A stretch of 64,000 bases of DNA from Phaeacidiphilus oryzae TH49 (lineage in GTDB: Bacteria; Actinomycetota; Actinomycetes; Streptomycetales; Streptomycetaceae): contig NZ_JQMQ01000005.1 of the NCBI RefSeq assembly GCF_000744815.1, positions 2,922,055 through 2,986,054 on the forward strand, given 5' to 3'. The notes below the pieces were generated by a model. The model worked only from the letters and a program-made list of their open reading frames with translations. It searched no databases and was not told the DNA's origin. Positions 18,190 to 29,690 of the stretch are shown here, in pieces (the first letter of the stretch is position 1; every line of letters starts with the position of its first letter). The position numbers and the translations under genes are program-made.

Positions 18190-18594
18190 ATGTACGAGCC
18201 CATCCGCCACAAGTCCGTGCACAGCAGCACCCACGTCGTCGGTCCTGCGACCGTCGCCGTCGCCGAGCCGGGCCCGGACTCCCTCGGCCGGCAGCTGGCC
18301 GGCCACCTCAGCGCGCTGCTGTCCGCGACGCGCCGCCTCCAGGAGATCACCGGTGACCCCGAACTGACGGCTGCGATAGGGCGGTTGGAGTCGCGCCTGG
18401 CCGAGCTGGGGCCGGCCGGCCCGCCGGCCAGGGACAGCCGTCCCGCCGGTGGGGGTGCCTCGGCGCTGCACGGCCACGCCCACGACCTGGCCGCACGCGT
18501 CCTGGTCGTGGCCGCGGCCCGCCAGGACACCACCACCGCGAAGCTGGCCTGCGACCGCATGGACGCCCACGCGCGCGGCGCGCAGCGCGCGTGA
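18190..18594 (+). CDS. Small conserved protein of unknown function
   Basis: 134 residues, no recognised domain. The N-terminus is histidine-rich (HKSVHSSTH, His at 7, 11 and 15), the middle is an amphipathic helix (about 33-72), then comes a proline-rich linker and a second helical segment ending near a lone Cys. Soluble, no signal peptide. The ATG follows AAGGAGG, an unusually good ribosome site. It is preceded by the perfect palindrome at 18132-18152 and is convergent with pckG. Expression is therefore likely to be tightly controlled by a dimeric repressor. Confidence 0.7.
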   Translation: MYEPIRHKSVHSSTHVVGPATVAVAEPGPDSLGRQLAGHLSALLSATRRLQEITGDPELTAAIGRLESRLAELGPAGPPARDSRPAGGGASALHGHAHDLAARVLVVAAARQDTTTAKLACDRMDAHARGAQRA

Positions 18595-18668
18595 TCGCGC
18601 CCCACTCGGCAACGGAACCGGGGCGACCCGGTGACCGCTGCCGAGTGCGGCGCAGCGCGTAGTCCGCG

Positions 18669-20513
18669 TCAGCCCAGGCGCTCGACCAGGCGGTTGTACT
18701 CGTCCCACAGCTCGGCCGGGGTGTGCGCGCCGAACCTCTCCAGGTGCTCGGGGATGAGGGACGCCTCTTCCTTCCACACCTCGCGGTCCACGCTCAGCAG
18801 GAGTTCGAGGTCCGCGCGGGACAGCCCAAGCCCCTTGAGGTCCAGCGAGTCCTCCGCCGGGAGGATCCCGATCGGCGTCTTCTCACCCTGGGCGATGCCC
18901 TCGAGCCGCTCGACGATCCACTTCAGCACCCGGCTGTTCTCGCCGAAACCCGGCCAGACGAACTCGCCGTCGGCGTTCTTCCGGAACCAGTTGACGTAGT
19001 AGATCTTCGGCAGCTTGTCCGGGTCCGCCGACGCGCCCAGCCGCAGCCAGTGGGCGAAGTAGTCGCCCATGTTGTAGCCGCAGAACGGCAGCATCGCGAA
19101 CGGGTCCCGGCGCAGCTCGCCGACCTTGCCCTCGGCCGCGGCCGTCTTCTCGCTGGCCACGTTGGCGCCCAGGAAGACCCCGTGCTGCCAGTCGAAGGAC
19201 TCGGTGACCAGCGGCACCGCCGAGGCCCGCCGGCCGCCGAAGAGGATCGCCGAGATCGGCACACCCGCCGGGTCCTCCCACTCGGGGGCGATGGTCGGGC
19301 ACTGGGCGGCCGGCACGGTGAAGCGCGCGTTCGGGTGGGCGGCCGGGGTCTCGGACTCCGGGGTCCACTCGTTGCCGCGCCAGTCGGTGAGCCGGGCCGG
19401 CTTCTCGTCGGTCATGCCCTCCCACCAGACGTCGCCGTCCTCGGTCAGCGCGACGTTGGTGAAGACGGCGTTGCCCCAGAGGGTCTCGATCGCGTTGGCG
19501 TTGGTGTCCCGGCCGGTGCCGGGCGCCACGCCGAAGAAGCCGGCCTCCGGGTTGATGGCGTAGAGCCGGCCGTCCTCGCCGAAGCGCATCCAGGCGATGT
19601 CGTCGCCGATCGTCTCGACCTTCCAGCCGGGGACGGTCGGCTGCAGCATGGCCAGGTTGGTCTTGCCGCAGGCGGACGGGAAGGCGGCGGCCACGTAGCG
19701 GGGCTCGGACCCCCCTGGCGGGGTCAGCTTGAGCACCAGCATGTGCTCGGCCAGCCAGCCCTCGTCGCGGGCCATGGTCGAGGCGATCCGCAGGGCGTAG
19801 CACTTCTTGCCGAGCAGGGCGTTGCCGCCGTAGCCGGAGCCGTAGGACCAGATCTCCCGGGACTCCGGGAAGTGCGAGATCCACTTGGTGGGGTTGCACG
19901 GCCACGGCACGTCGGCCTGGCCGGGCTCCAGCGGGGCGCCGACGCTGTGCACCGCCTTGACGAACTCCCCGTCCTCGCCGAGGTGGTCGAGGACCGCCCG
20001 GCCCATCCGGGTCATGGTGCGCATCGAGACCGCGACGTACGCGGAGTCGGTGATCTCGACGCCGCAGGCGGCCAGCGGGGAGCCGACGGGGCCCATGCTG
20101 AACGGGACGACGTACATCGTCCGGCCGCGCATGGAGCCCTGGAAGATCTCGCGGAAGATGCCGCGCATCTCCTCCGGGTGCTTCCAGTTGTTGGTCGGCC
20201 CGGCGTCCTCCTCGCGCTCCGAGCAGATGAAGGTCCGGTCCTCGACGCGGGCCACATCCGTCGGATCCGAGGCGGCGTAGTAGGAGTTGACGCGTTTCTC
20301 GGGGTTGAGCCTCTTGAAGGTGCCCTGCTGGACCAGCAGTTCGCACAGGCGCTGGTACTCGGCCTCCGAGCCGTCGCACCACTCGATCCGGTCGGGCTGG
20401 GTGAGCTCCGCGATCTCGTTCACCCAGGCCACCAGACGCGGGTGCGTCGTGGGAGGCGTAGCAAGCTCGGCCGTGGCGGGCACGGCGGCATGGGCAGAGT
20501 TCTCGTTCGGCAC
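18669..20513 (-). CDS. pckG: Phosphoenolpyruvate carboxykinase (GTP)
   Basis: 614 residues, the usual length of the GTP-dependent enzyme, which converts oxaloacetate to PEP for gluconeogenesis. The P-loop [15 protein letters not shown], the [13 protein letters not shown] metal and guanine region, the catalytic-loop arginine in [12 protein letters not shown], and the [15 protein letters not shown] signature are all present. The ATG at 20513 is preceded by a 10-6-10 perfect inverted repeat (20531-20556) in the presumed leader. Monocistronic. Confidence 0.97.
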   Translation of the reverse strand: MPNENSAHAAVPATAELATPPTTHPRLVAWVNEIAELTQPDRIEWCDGSEAEYQRLCELLVQQGTFKRLNPEKRVNSYYAASDPTDVARVEDRTFICSEREEDAGPTNNWKHPEEMRGIFREIFQGSMRGRTMYVVPFSMGPVGSPLAACGVEITDSAYVAVSMRTMTRMGRAVLDHLGEDGEFVKAVHSVGAPLEPGQADVPWPCNPTKWISHFPESREIWSYGSGYGGNALLGKKCYALRIASTMARDEGWLAEHMLVLKLTPPGGSEPRYVAAAFPSACGKTNLAMLQPTVPGWKVETIGDDIAWMRFGEDGRLYAINPEAGFFGVAPGTGRDTNANAIETLWGNAVFTNVALTEDGDVWWEGMTDEKPARLTDWRGNEWTPESETPAAHPNARFTVPAAQCPTIAPEWEDPAGVPISAILFGGRRASAVPLVTESFDWQHGVFLGANVASEKTAAAEGKVGELRRDPFAMLPFCGYNMGDYFAHWLRLGASADPDKLPKIYYVNWFRKNADGEFVWPGFGENSRVLKWIVERLEGIAQGEKTPIGILPAEDSLDLKGLGLSRADLELLLSVDREVWKEEASLIPEHLERFGAHTPAELWDEYNRLVERLG

Positions 20514-20530
20514 GACGATCGCTCCGTTTC

Positions 20531-20556
20531 ACGCCGGATCGACTCTGATCCGGCGT
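20531..20556. promoter_or_regulatory. Perfect 10-6-10 inverted repeat in the pckG leader
   Basis: ACGCCGGATC (20531-20540) and GATCCGGCGT (20547-20556) are exact reverse complements, 18 bases upstream of the pckG start. It could be an operator or an RNA hairpin next to the ribosome site. Confidence 0.65.
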
Positions 20557-20708
20557 CGGTGTTTGAGGGTTGCGCGGATCGTATCTCTCTCACCGCTAAA
20601 GCGACATACCGCCCCTGATGGACAGCGCGGTCGAGTGAACGGTTTGTCCGTCGGCACCCGGATCGCCAGGCCGCCCGGGTGAGCAGCACCACGTTGTACT
20701 TATGGGTA

Positions 20709-20726
20709 ACCTACGATTCCGTAGGT
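20709..20726. promoter_or_regulatory. Palindromic operator in front of the TrhA gene
   Basis: ACCTACG (20709-20715) and CGTAGGT (20720-20726) are exact inverted copies spaced by 4 bases, ending 13 bases before the ATG at 20740. The form resembles TetR-family operators. Tight coupling to the start suggests repression by blocking RNA polymerase. Confidence 0.6.
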
Positions 20727-20739
20727 AGGGTCGTGGGGT

Positions 20740-21414
20740 ATGACCGTCCAGTCCCTTCCCGTGTCCGGCGCCTACCCGCCGGATCCGCCGCTGAAGCCGC
20801 ATCTGCGCGGGTGGCTGCATGCCGGGATGTTCCCGGCCTCGCTCGCCGCCGGCATCGTGCTGATCGCCCTCGCGGACTCCGCGCGGGCCCGGCTCTCCTG
20901 CGCCGTCTACGTCCTGACGGCCTGTCTCCTCTTCGGCGTCAGCGCCGTCTACCACCGAGGCCACTGGGGCGCGCGAGCGGCGGCGGTGCTCCGCCGGCTC
21001 GACCACGCCAACATCTTCCTGATCATCGCCGGCACCTACACACCGTTCACGGTGCTGCTGCTGCACGGGACCTCGCGGGCCGTGCTGCTGTCGGTGGTGT
21101 GGTCCGGCGCGCTGCTCGGGATCGCCTTCCGGACGCTGTGGCTGGGCGCTCCGCGATGGCTCTACACGCCCTGCTATCTGGCGCTCGGCTGGGCCGCGGT
21201 GTTCTTCCTGCCGCAGTTCGCGCGGTACGGCGGGGCGGCGGTGGTGACCCTGATCGTCGTCGGCGGGCTGCTGTACAGCCTGGGCGGCGTGGTCTACGCG
21301 CTGAAGCGGCCGAACCCGTCCCCGAAGTGGTTCGGCTTCCACGAGGTCTTCCACCTCTGCACGCTGGGGGCGTTCGCCGCGCAGTTCGTGGGCGTCTCGC
21401 TGATCGCCATGTAG
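20740..21414 (+). CDS. trhA: PAQR/TrhA (hemolysin III-like) membrane protein
   Basis: 224 residues with seven predicted membrane helices. Family landmarks are present: SAVYHRGHW (His), RLDHANIFLIIAGTYTPF (Asp/His) and the C-terminal GFHEVFHLCTLGA histidines that form the metal site of PAQR proteins. Bacterial TrhA proteins are linked to membrane energetics and fluidity rather than to real haemolysis. No ribosome site is evident. The gene sits directly behind a palindromic operator. Confidence 0.9.
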   Translation: MTVQSLPVSGAYPPDPPLKPHLRGWLHAGMFPASLAAGIVLIALADSARARLSCAVYVLTACLLFGVSAVYHRGHWGARAAAVLRRLDHANIFLIIAGTYTPFTVLLLHGTSRAVLLSVVWSGALLGIAFRTLWLGAPRWLYTPCYLALGWAAVFFLPQFARYGGAAVVTLIVVGGLLYSLGGVVYALKRPNPSPKWFGFHEVFHLCTLGAFAAQFVGVSLIAM

Positions 21415-21441
21415 CGGGCGCCGACCACTGCGGACAGAACG

Positions 21442-22275
21442 TCAGTTCCCGCGCCGGACCAGTCTCCGCTGATCGGCGATCGGCCGGTAGCCGAGCCGCT
21501 GGTAGAGGGCGTTGCTGGTGGGGTTGGCCAGGTCGGTGAAGAGCAGCACCTCCTCCGCGCCGGCGTCCAGGGCGGAGCGGGAGGCCGCGGCGGTCGCCGC
21601 TCCGGCGTAGCCGCGGCCGCGCAGCCCGGCGGGCGTGTACACGGGGGCGATCCGCGCCTGCCCGGCGACGACCTGCGACCGCCCGGCGAAGCAGACCGGC
21701 TCCCCGTCGACCTGCCACACGGTCAGCAGGCCGGAGCCGATCCGCCTGCCGGCCCACCCCTCGGGGTCGGCCAGTGGGTCGCCGCCGTGCGCCTCGGCGG
21801 TGAACTCGGCCGCCCAGCGGGCCAGCAGCGGGGCGTCCGCCTCCGCGGCGAGCCGGGCGGAGCCCTTCGGGGCCGGCCGCTGGGGCGTCAACTCGCCCAG
21901 CCGGTACAGCCGCTGCTCCTGCCGCACCCTCCACTCACCGCCGCGGGCCTCCGCGTACGCCGCCGCGAGCTCCGGGGCTCCGGTCACGGTGTCGCACGGG
22001 CGCAGACCGGCCAGCTCCGCCGCTGCCTCGGCCGGTCCCGGGCCGAGGACCACCCCGTGCGGCGGCGTTCGCAGCGCGCCGCCCAGCACCCGGCCGCCGC
22101 CGTCCCGGTAGACGCCGAACCAGGCGGGCCGCGGGCCCCACGGGTTGGCCCCGCCGTTGCCGCGGACCGCCTCGCTGACCGTCAGGAGCAGGGTGCAGAG
22201 CGCCGGGCGGGCGTGGAGGTAGCCGGCCGCGGCGCCGCGGAAGCGTTCGGCGTCCTCAAGGATCTCCCAGGCCAT
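21442..22275 (-). CDS. GNAT-family N-acetyltransferase
   Basis: 277 residues. The C-terminal half (about 145-277) is a GNAT fold with the acetyl-CoA loop RGRGYAGAATAAAS and the terminal NPTSNALYQRLGYRPI motif common to ribosomal-type acetyltransferases. The N-terminal half (PAWFGVYRDGGGRVLGGALRTPPHG) is a second, degenerate GNAT-like domain, as in several streptomycete tandem-GNAT proteins. The ATG at 22275 is used; the very long frame continuing to 24414 is a GC shadow of the next gene. Acceptor substrate unknown. Confidence 0.82.
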   Translation of the reverse strand: MAWEILEDAERFRGAAAGYLHARPALCTLLLTVSEAVRGNGGANPWGPRPAWFGVYRDGGGRVLGGALRTPPHGVVLGPGPAEAAAELAGLRPCDTVTGAPELAAAYAEARGGEWRVRQEQRLYRLGELTPQRPAPKGSARLAAEADAPLLARWAAEFTAEAHGGDPLADPEGWAGRRIGSGLLTVWQVDGEPVCFAGRSQVVAGQARIAPVYTPAGLRGRGYAGAATAAASRSALDAGAEEVLLFTDLANPTSNALYQRLGYRPIADQRRLVRRGN

Positions 22276-22427
22276 GGTCGATTCTGGCCCGGCCCGGGGC
22301 CGCCGGGCACCTGCTTTTCGCCCCGCCCGGCGACCTGGCTGGCGGGCCGGGCTAGCCGGTCGGGCGGGCCGGGCGGGCGAGCAAGCCGGGCGGGCGGGCG
22401 AGCAAGCCGGGCCGGCCTGGCGTCGCG

Positions 22428-24479
<2,052 letters not shown>

Positions 24480-24623
24480 GCCGTCCAAGCTCTCACACCG
24501 GAGCGCGGCGGCCGGTTCGCCCGCGCGGGTGAATCACCCGTTTCCGCGCATATCGCCCCCGCCGCTGGGGATCGTGACCCTGCACGGTGCGGTCACCGTG
24601 CGTCACCTTCGGAGGGCCCTGCC

Positions 24624-25025
24624 TTGAACAAGCGTCAACTCGCGATCGCTGCTGCCCTGTTCGGGCTGGCCCAGCCGGTCGTCGCCGCGGCCCAGCCGGC
24701 CGCCGCCCACAACACGGACCGGGTACGCAGCGTGCGGATGCCCTCCGTGCCGGCCGGACATGTGTACTTCTGGCCCAGGCCCGGCCAGATGGGCGCCGCC
24801 TGGGACTACTCCCCGCCCGGGTACAAGGAGGCCGACCCGCGGGTGAAGCGCTCCGCGGGGTCCTACGACTCGCACGCCTCCGTGACCGTCTACGCGATCA
24901 GCTACCAGCCGGGCGGACAGTGCCTGTACCGGGCGATCTACCCGGACGACTACTCCGACAACTGGGAGTGGGCGGGGAAGTTCGACGGGGTCAGCGACAC
25001 CACGATGGGGTGCGCGGCGGGCTGA
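24624..25025 (+). CDS. Small secreted protein, possible I36-type inhibitor (first gene of exported-protein operon)
   Basis: 133 residues starting at a TTG with GGAGG eight bases upstream; the longer frame is a shadow of the YyaL gene. A signal peptide (LAIAAALFGLAQPVVAAAQPAAA) is followed by a mature ~105-residue domain rich in Tyr/Trp/Pro (VYFWPRPGQMGAAWDYSPPGY) with two cysteines (GGQCLYR and TTMGCAAG) that could form a disulfide. It resembles peptidase-inhibitor I36/beta-gamma-crystallin-like small secreted proteins only loosely. The gene is 10 bases from the next gene. Confidence 0.7.
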   Translation: MNKRQLAIAAALFGLAQPVVAAAQPAAAHNTDRVRSVRMPSVPAGHVYFWPRPGQMGAAWDYSPPGYKEADPRVKRSAGSYDSHASVTVYAISYQPGGQCLYRAIYPDDYSDNWEWAGKFDGVSDTTMGCAAG

Positions 25026-25035
25026 GTCGCACGCG

Positions 25036-25572
25036 ATGTCTCCGCACAAGACGGCCACCGCCCTGCCGGTGCTGCTCCTGGTGGCGGCGCTGCTGAGCGG
25101 CTGCGCCCGGGCGCCCGTCCAGCGCCTCTCCCCCGACGACCTCATCAAGGCCGCCACCCAGGTCCTCACCGACGACTGCCTCAGCCGCCGGGGTCTTCCC
25201 GCGCCCCGGCCGGACCGCAGTCCGCCGCCCCCCGCCGAGCAACGGCGCGTCTCGGAAGCCCTGTTCGGGACCGGGCCGGCCCAGCTCTCCGTCCGGCTGC
25301 CCACCGGGTTCGTCGTCCGCACCCACAGCGACGGCTGCCTCGCCGAGGCCCAGCGGCGGTTGTACGGGGACCAGCGGCGCTGGTTCCGCACCTCCGTGGT
25401 CGTCGACAACCTCGGGCCCGAAGCCGTCCGGGCCCGACTCCCGATCGCCGCGGTACGCGCCCGGCACCGCGCGGATCTCGCCGACTGGCGCCGGATGCGC
25501 GCCCACGCCGTCACGGCCGCGGTCGACCTGCTCAGCACCTACCGTCCCACGAAAGGAACACCGTCCCGATGA
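25036..25572 (+). CDS. Putative lipoprotein of unknown function
   Basis: 178 residues. The N-terminal signal ends in the lipobox LLSGC at about residues 19-23, so the mature protein should be anchored outside the membrane by the Cys. Two further cysteines (DDCLSRRG and SDGCLAEAQ) could pair. No named domain is recognised. It is the middle gene of the operon; its stop overlaps the start of the next gene (ATGA at 25569), so the two are translationally coupled. Confidence 0.75.
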   Translation: MSPHKTATALPVLLLVAALLSGCARAPVQRLSPDDLIKAATQVLTDDCLSRRGLPAPRPDRSPPPPAEQRRVSEALFGTGPAQLSVRLPTGFVVRTHSDGCLAEAQRRLYGDQRRWFRTSVVVDNLGPEAVRARLPIAAVRARHRADLADWRRMRAHAVTAAVDLLSTYRPTKGTPSR

Positions 25573-25970
25573 ACCTGAAGAAGCCGCCCTCGACCGCCGC
25601 CCGGCGGTTCGTCGCCCTCCTCACCGCCTCGCTCCTCTCGGCCGGCGCCGTCCTCGCCACCTCCACCTCCGCACCGGCGGCGGACTGCGGCAGCGGGAAC
25701 TTCTGCGTCTGGACCGACGCGAACTTCACCGGCCTGAAGATCGAGCACAGCGGCGACGACCACTGGTGGGAGGGCGACATGGCGTGGCACGACTCGTCCT
25801 GGGCCGACCACGGGATCTCCGGCCCGGGGGTGAAGGACCACGTCAAGGTCTACTCCGGCCGGGAACTCCTCGGCCACGTCACCATCTGCCTCTCCCCGGG
25901 CGAGGAGGTCGGCTACAACGCGGCCGCCAACGACCAGGGCGCCTCCCACACCTGGACGATGAGCTGCTGA
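25569..25970 (+). CDS. Secreted peptidase inhibitor family I36 / beta-gamma-crystallin-like protein
   Basis: 133 residues: a clear signal peptide (about 1-38, ending SAPAAD) and a mature domain of about 95 residues opening CGSGNFCVWTDANFTG, the Greek-key motif typical of Streptomyces I36 metalloproteinase-inhibitor-like proteins. Four cysteines (C-x5-C at the N-terminus, ICLS, and the C-terminal Cys) suggest two disulfides. It is coupled by a four-base overlap to the lipoprotein gene. Whether it really inhibits a protease is unproven. Confidence 0.8.
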   Translation: MNLKKPPSTAARRFVALLTASLLSAGAVLATSTSAPAADCGSGNFCVWTDANFTGLKIEHSGDDHWWEGDMAWHDSSWADHGISGPGVKDHVKVYSGRELLGHVTICLSPGEEVGYNAAANDQGASHTWTMSC

Positions 25971-25978
25971 GGCCCACC

Positions 25979-26045
25979 GCCTGAGGCACGCCGCCTCAGG
26001 CCGCGGGAGCCGCGCCCGGCCGGGGAACCCCCTGGCCGGGCGCGG
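25979..26045. terminator. Two successive hairpins between convergent operons
   Basis: GCCTGAGGC/GCCTCAGGC (25979-25987 with 25993-26001) and CCGCGCCCGGCC/GGCCGGGCGCGG (26010-26021 with 26034-26045) are both perfect. They separate the exported-protein operon from the minus-strand tetritol operon. Confidence 0.8.
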
Positions 26046-26053
26046 TTCGGCGC

Positions 26054-26530
26054 TCAGCACTCCCCGCCGGCCCCCGTCTCGTAGCGACTCAGCGCCGCCA
26101 CCTTCGCCGCCGAGGAACTCCCCGGGTCGAAGCGGTGGTCCAGCCACTCGGCGGCGAGCTTGCGGGCCAGCTCCAGGCCGACCACCCGCTGGCCCATGCA
26201 CAGCACCTGGGCGTCGTTGCTCTTCACCGAGCGCTCCACGGAGTACGCGTCGTGCGCGGTGACCGCGCGGATCCCGGGCACCTTGTTGGCGGAGATCGCC
26301 ACCCCGAGGCCGGTGCCGCAGACCAGCAGGGCGCGGTCGGCCCGGCCCTCGGCGATCAGCCGGGCGGCGGCCACCCCGATGTGCGGGTAGGCGGTCGCCT
26401 CCTCCGCGCCGACGCCGACGTCCAGCACCGCGGCCACCCGGTCGTCGGCCTCGAAGTCCGCCTTGAGCCGCTCCTTGTACTCGAATCCGGCGTCGTCGCA
26501 GCCCACGACGATGCGCAGCCGGTCCGTCAT
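26054..26530 (-). CDS. RpiB/LacAB-type sugar-phosphate isomerase, probable tetrulose-4-phosphate isomerase
   Basis: 158 residues of the RpiB/LacAB family. [13 protein letters not shown], the [20 protein letters not shown] phosphate loop with its catalytic-type Cys, and [13 protein letters not shown] are present. It is the last gene of the dehydrogenase-permease-kinase operon; its ATG overlaps the kinase stop (ATGA). In characterised actinobacterial tetritol pathways an RpiB homologue converts D-erythrulose-4-phosphate to D-erythrose-4-phosphate, and context supports that rather than ribose-5-phosphate isomerase. Substrate is inferred. Confidence 0.85.
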   Translation of the reverse strand: MTDRLRIVVGCDDAGFEYKERLKADFEADDRVAAVLDVGVGAEEATAYPHIGVAAARLIAEGRADRALLVCGTGLGVAISANKVPGIRAVTAHDAYSVERSVKSNDAQVLCMGQRVVGLELARKLAAEWLDHRFDPGSSSAAKVAALSRYETGAGGEC

Positions 26531-28314
26531 GCCGTTCCCACCTCCTCCCTGCTCGGTTCGGACGGGCGGCCCGGTTCCAGCCGGCCGCCCGGCACGGCCC
26601 GCCCCGCCGGTGCGGCCAGCAGCTCGCCCACCGCCGTGGCGATCAGGGCCAGCGAGACCGCGCCCGCGTCGGGGGTGCCCAGGCTCCGGTCCGCGAGCGG
26701 CCGGGCCCGGCCGATGCGGGGCCGCAGCCCGCTGGTCGCCTCGGCGGCGAGGGTCGCCTCCTCGGCCGCCGAGCGCCAGGCCGCCCCGAGCCCGGTGCCG
26801 CCGTCGGTGGCCCGGCTCAGCGCGTCGGCGAACGGGAGCAGCGCGTCCAGCATCGTCTTGTCGCCCGGCGAGGCCTGCCCGAGACCGCTCACCGCGTCGG
26901 CGAACGCCCTTACCCCAGCGGCGACTTCGGCCGCCGTGTACGACTCGGCACGGTCGTCGAGGGCGCGCCCGAAGGACTCCAGCGCCGCGCCCCACAGCAC
27001 ACCGGAGGTGCCGCCGGCGTGCTCGGCCCAGGACTGGCCGGCCTGCTGGAGCAGCCAGCCGGCGCCGGCCCCGGCCGCGGCGACCTCCTCGGCCCGGGCG
27101 GCGGCGAACTGGGAGCCGCGGACCATCCCGCGCCCGTGGTCCCCGTCGCCGGCGACCGCGTCGATCCGGCCGAGCCGCTCCTCGTGCTCCAGCATGGTGC
27201 GGTGGACGGCGGCCAGCGCCTCCCGTACCCGCTGCGCCAACTGCCGTGCGGCCGCGGAGGCTTCGGGGACGGTGGCGGCGGCCGCGGCCCCCGCGGGCCC
27301 TTCGGCCGTACGCAGCCCGGCGAGCGGGGCGCGGGACTTGCGGAAGGCCGGGGTGTAGGCGTCGGCGCGCCAACGCGGCTCCAGCTCCTCGTCCAGCCAG
27401 ATCAGGGTGAGCGAGCAGCCGCCCATGTCGAGGCTGGTCACCAGCTCCCCCACCTCCGGGTCCACCAGCTCGATCCCGCGCCGCCGCAGCTCGGCGGAGA
27501 CCCGGCCCCAGAGGAGGAAGAGCTCCTCGTACTTGGTCGCGCCCAGGCCGTTGAGGATCGCGCCGACCCGGCGGCCGGCCCCCGCGGGCGCGGCCGCCAG
27601 GATCCGTTCCACCAGCAGTTCGGCCAGCCCGCCCGCGCTCGGCACCGGCACCTCCTCGATGCCGGGCTCGCCATGGATGCCGAGGCCGAGGCCCAGATGC
27701 CCCTCGGGCACCTCGAACAGCGGCTGTCCGGCGCCGGGCAGGGTGCAGCCCGCGAAGGCCACGCCCAGGCTGCGGGTGGCCGCGTTGGCGGCCCGGCCGA
27801 GGCGCTCCACCTCGTCCAGGCCGAGGCCCTCGGCCGCCGCCGCGCCCATCACCTTGAAGACGGTGAAGTCGCCGGCGATGCCGCGGCGCCGGTCCTCCTC
27901 CTCGGCGGAGGCCAGGTCGTCGGTGACGACCACGATCCGGCAGTCGATCCCCTCCGCGCGCAGCCGTTCCGCGGCGATCCGGAAGTTGAGGACGTCCCCG
28001 GCGTAGTTGCCGAAGCTGAGGACGACGCCCAGGCCCTGGTCGGCGGCCTTCGCCACCGAGTAGACCTGGGCCGCCGAGGGCGAGGTGAAGACGTTGCCCA
28101 CCACCGCGCCGCTCGCCATCCCCGGCCCCACCGTGCCGCAGAAGGCCGGGTAGTGACCGGAGCCGCCGCCGATCACGACCGCCACCTGCGCCCGCTCGCC
28201 GCGGTGGGCGACCACGCCGCCCGGCGCCCCGCGGAGGCGGTCGGCGTACAGGTCGAGGAAGCCGGCGAGCTGGTCGTCGGCGAAGTCCGCCGGGTCGTCG
28301 AAGATTCTGGTCAC
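26527..28314 (-). CDS. Dihydroxyacetone/erythrulose kinase (DhaK-DhaL fusion)
   Basis: 595 residues. The N-terminal DhaK domain (about 1-330) has [10 protein letters not shown] and [11 protein letters not shown], whose His forms the covalent hemiaminal with the ketose. A linker leads to the DhaL ATP-binding domain (about 360-565) with [13 protein letters not shown] metal-binding aspartates and [12 protein letters not shown]-dependent single-chain form. In this operon context, between a tetritol-type dehydrogenase and an RpiB isomerase, erythrulose is a more likely substrate than dihydroxyacetone. Confidence 0.88.
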   Translation of the reverse strand: MTRIFDDPADFADDQLAGFLDLYADRLRGAPGGVVAHRGERAQVAVVIGGGSGHYPAFCGTVGPGMASGAVVGNVFTSPSAAQVYSVAKAADQGLGVVLSFGNYAGDVLNFRIAAERLRAEGIDCRIVVVTDDLASAEEEDRRRGIAGDFTVFKVMGAAAAEGLGLDEVERLGRAANAATRSLGVAFAGCTLPGAGQPLFEVPEGHLGLGLGIHGEPGIEEVPVPSAGGLAELLVERILAAAPAGAGRRVGAILNGLGATKYEELFLLWGRVSAELRRRGIELVDPEVGELVTSLDMGGCSLTLIWLDEELEPRWRADAYTPAFRKSRAPLAGLRTAEGPAGAAAAATVPEASAAARQLAQRVREALAAVHRTMLEHEERLGRIDAVAGDGDHGRGMVRGSQFAAARAEEVAAAGAGAGWLLQQAGQSWAEHAGGTSGVLWGAALESFGRALDDRAESYTAAEVAAGVRAFADAVSGLGQASPGDKTMLDALLPFADALSRATDGGTGLGAAWRSAAEEATLAAEATSGLRPRIGRARPLADRSLGTPDAGAVSLALIATAVGELLAAPAGRAVPGGRLEPGRPSEPSREEVGTA

Positions 28315-28361
28315 GAGAGTCCCTCCCTACACCACACGACTACAGGACGTCCGCCACCGGG

Positions 28362-29690
28362 TCACCGGGCCGCCATAGCCCGGCCCCGCTCCCGCTCGGC
28401 AGCGCTCTCGCCCTGCCGCACTTCGAGGAAGGACACCATGACGAAGGCGGCGCCGTACAGCACGACGAACGCCCACACGACCCCCGCATTGCCCAGCCCG
28501 AGGCCGAGCACCACGGCGACCACCGCGGAGCCGAGGAACGAGGCGCCGCCGGCGGCGGTGGTGTACATCGCCATCGCCGCGCCCTTGGACTCCGGTGCCA
28601 GCGCCGGCATGATCGCGCCCATCGGCACGAACCCGGCCAGCAGGCAGCCGAAGACGCAGCCCGCCACCACCGACACCCAGAACCCCCAGGTGGACCCGGC
28701 CGGCACCAGTTGCGGCACGTACCACCAGGCCAGCAGTCCGACCGAGGAGCCGAAGACACCGAACCACTGCACCGTCCGCCGCCAGCCCCAGCGGTCGCCG
28801 ACAGCGCCGAAGAGCGCGTTGACCAGGATGTTCGTCGCGTAGACCAGAACCGTCATGGTCAGCCAGCGGCTCTGGCCCCAACCGCGGTCGTCGGAGATCA
28901 CTGCGGGCAGGATGATGAACATCCCGTACTGCGGGGCCGTGTTGATCAGCCGGACCAGGAAGCCCATCAGCACCTTCGGCTCGCGCACGGTGAGCCGGAC
29001 GCCCGCGGAGAGCACCTCCAGCGTGGACCTGTCCGGCGCGGCCACCCGCCGGTCCCCGCGCGGGTCCCGCACCGCGAACTGGGCGATCAGGAAGCCGATC
29101 ACCACCAGGGCGATGGACGCGCCCATCGCACCGGTCTCGCCTCCGGTCCCGCCGCCGAAGGCCGGGATCATGCCGAGGGCGAAGAGCGAGCCGAGGGTCG
29201 GCAGGCCGCCGGTGAACATCACGTAGAACCAGCCGACGGCCGCGCCGTTGCGCTCCTTCGGCGTCACCAGGTTCACCCAGACCAGGAAGGAGAAGGCGAA
29301 GAGCGGGTAGCCGAAGCCGCGCAGGAAGTAGGTGACCCAGACCATCGGCGTGCTGCCGGCGCCCAGCGCCAGCAGGAAGAGCACCTCGAAGACGACCCAC
29401 ACCGCGGCGCCCAGCTGCATCACCCGGCGCGGTCCCCAGAGGTCAGCCAGCGAGCCGGAGAGGTAGCTGCCGACCAGCACGGCCACCCCGTACATCGAGA
29501 TGATGGTGCCGGCGGTGGCGGTGTCGCTGTGCAGGACGCTCTGGATGTGCGGGGCGATGAAGTTGGACTCGGTGCCGTTGCCGGTCATGAAGACCAGCAC
29601 GGCGAGGAAGCCCCAGCGCAGGGAGTGCGGGATGCCCACCCGGTCGAGGGCGCTGCCGGCGGGGGCGGTTCTCTCGGTCGTCGCGCTCAC
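28362..29690 (-). CDS. MFS permease, polyol/sugar-alcohol type
   Basis: 442 residues, twelve membrane helices, related to the RbtT/DalT polyol group (LRGFGYPLFAFSFLVWV and VTPKERNGAAVGWFYVMFTGG). The GTG at 29690 overlaps the dehydrogenase stop (GTGA), indicating translational coupling. There are 47 bases between its stop and the kinase start. It probably imports erythritol, threitol or a related polyol; substrate is inferred from the neighbours. Confidence 0.84.
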   Translation of the reverse strand: MSATTERTAPAGSALDRVGIPHSLRWGFLAVLVFMTGNGTESNFIAPHIQSVLHSDTATAGTIISMYGVAVLVGSYLSGSLADLWGPRRVMQLGAAVWVVFEVLFLLALGAGSTPMVWVTYFLRGFGYPLFAFSFLVWVNLVTPKERNGAAVGWFYVMFTGGLPTLGSLFALGMIPAFGGGTGGETGAMGASIALVVIGFLIAQFAVRDPRGDRRVAAPDRSTLEVLSAGVRLTVREPKVLMGFLVRLINTAPQYGMFIILPAVISDDRGWGQSRWLTMTVLVYATNILVNALFGAVGDRWGWRRTVQWFGVFGSSVGLLAWWYVPQLVPAGSTWGFWVSVVAGCVFGCLLAGFVPMGAIMPALAPESKGAAMAMYTTAAGGASFLGSAVVAVVLGLGLGNAGVVWAFVVLYGAAFVMVSFLEVRQGESAAERERGRAMAAR

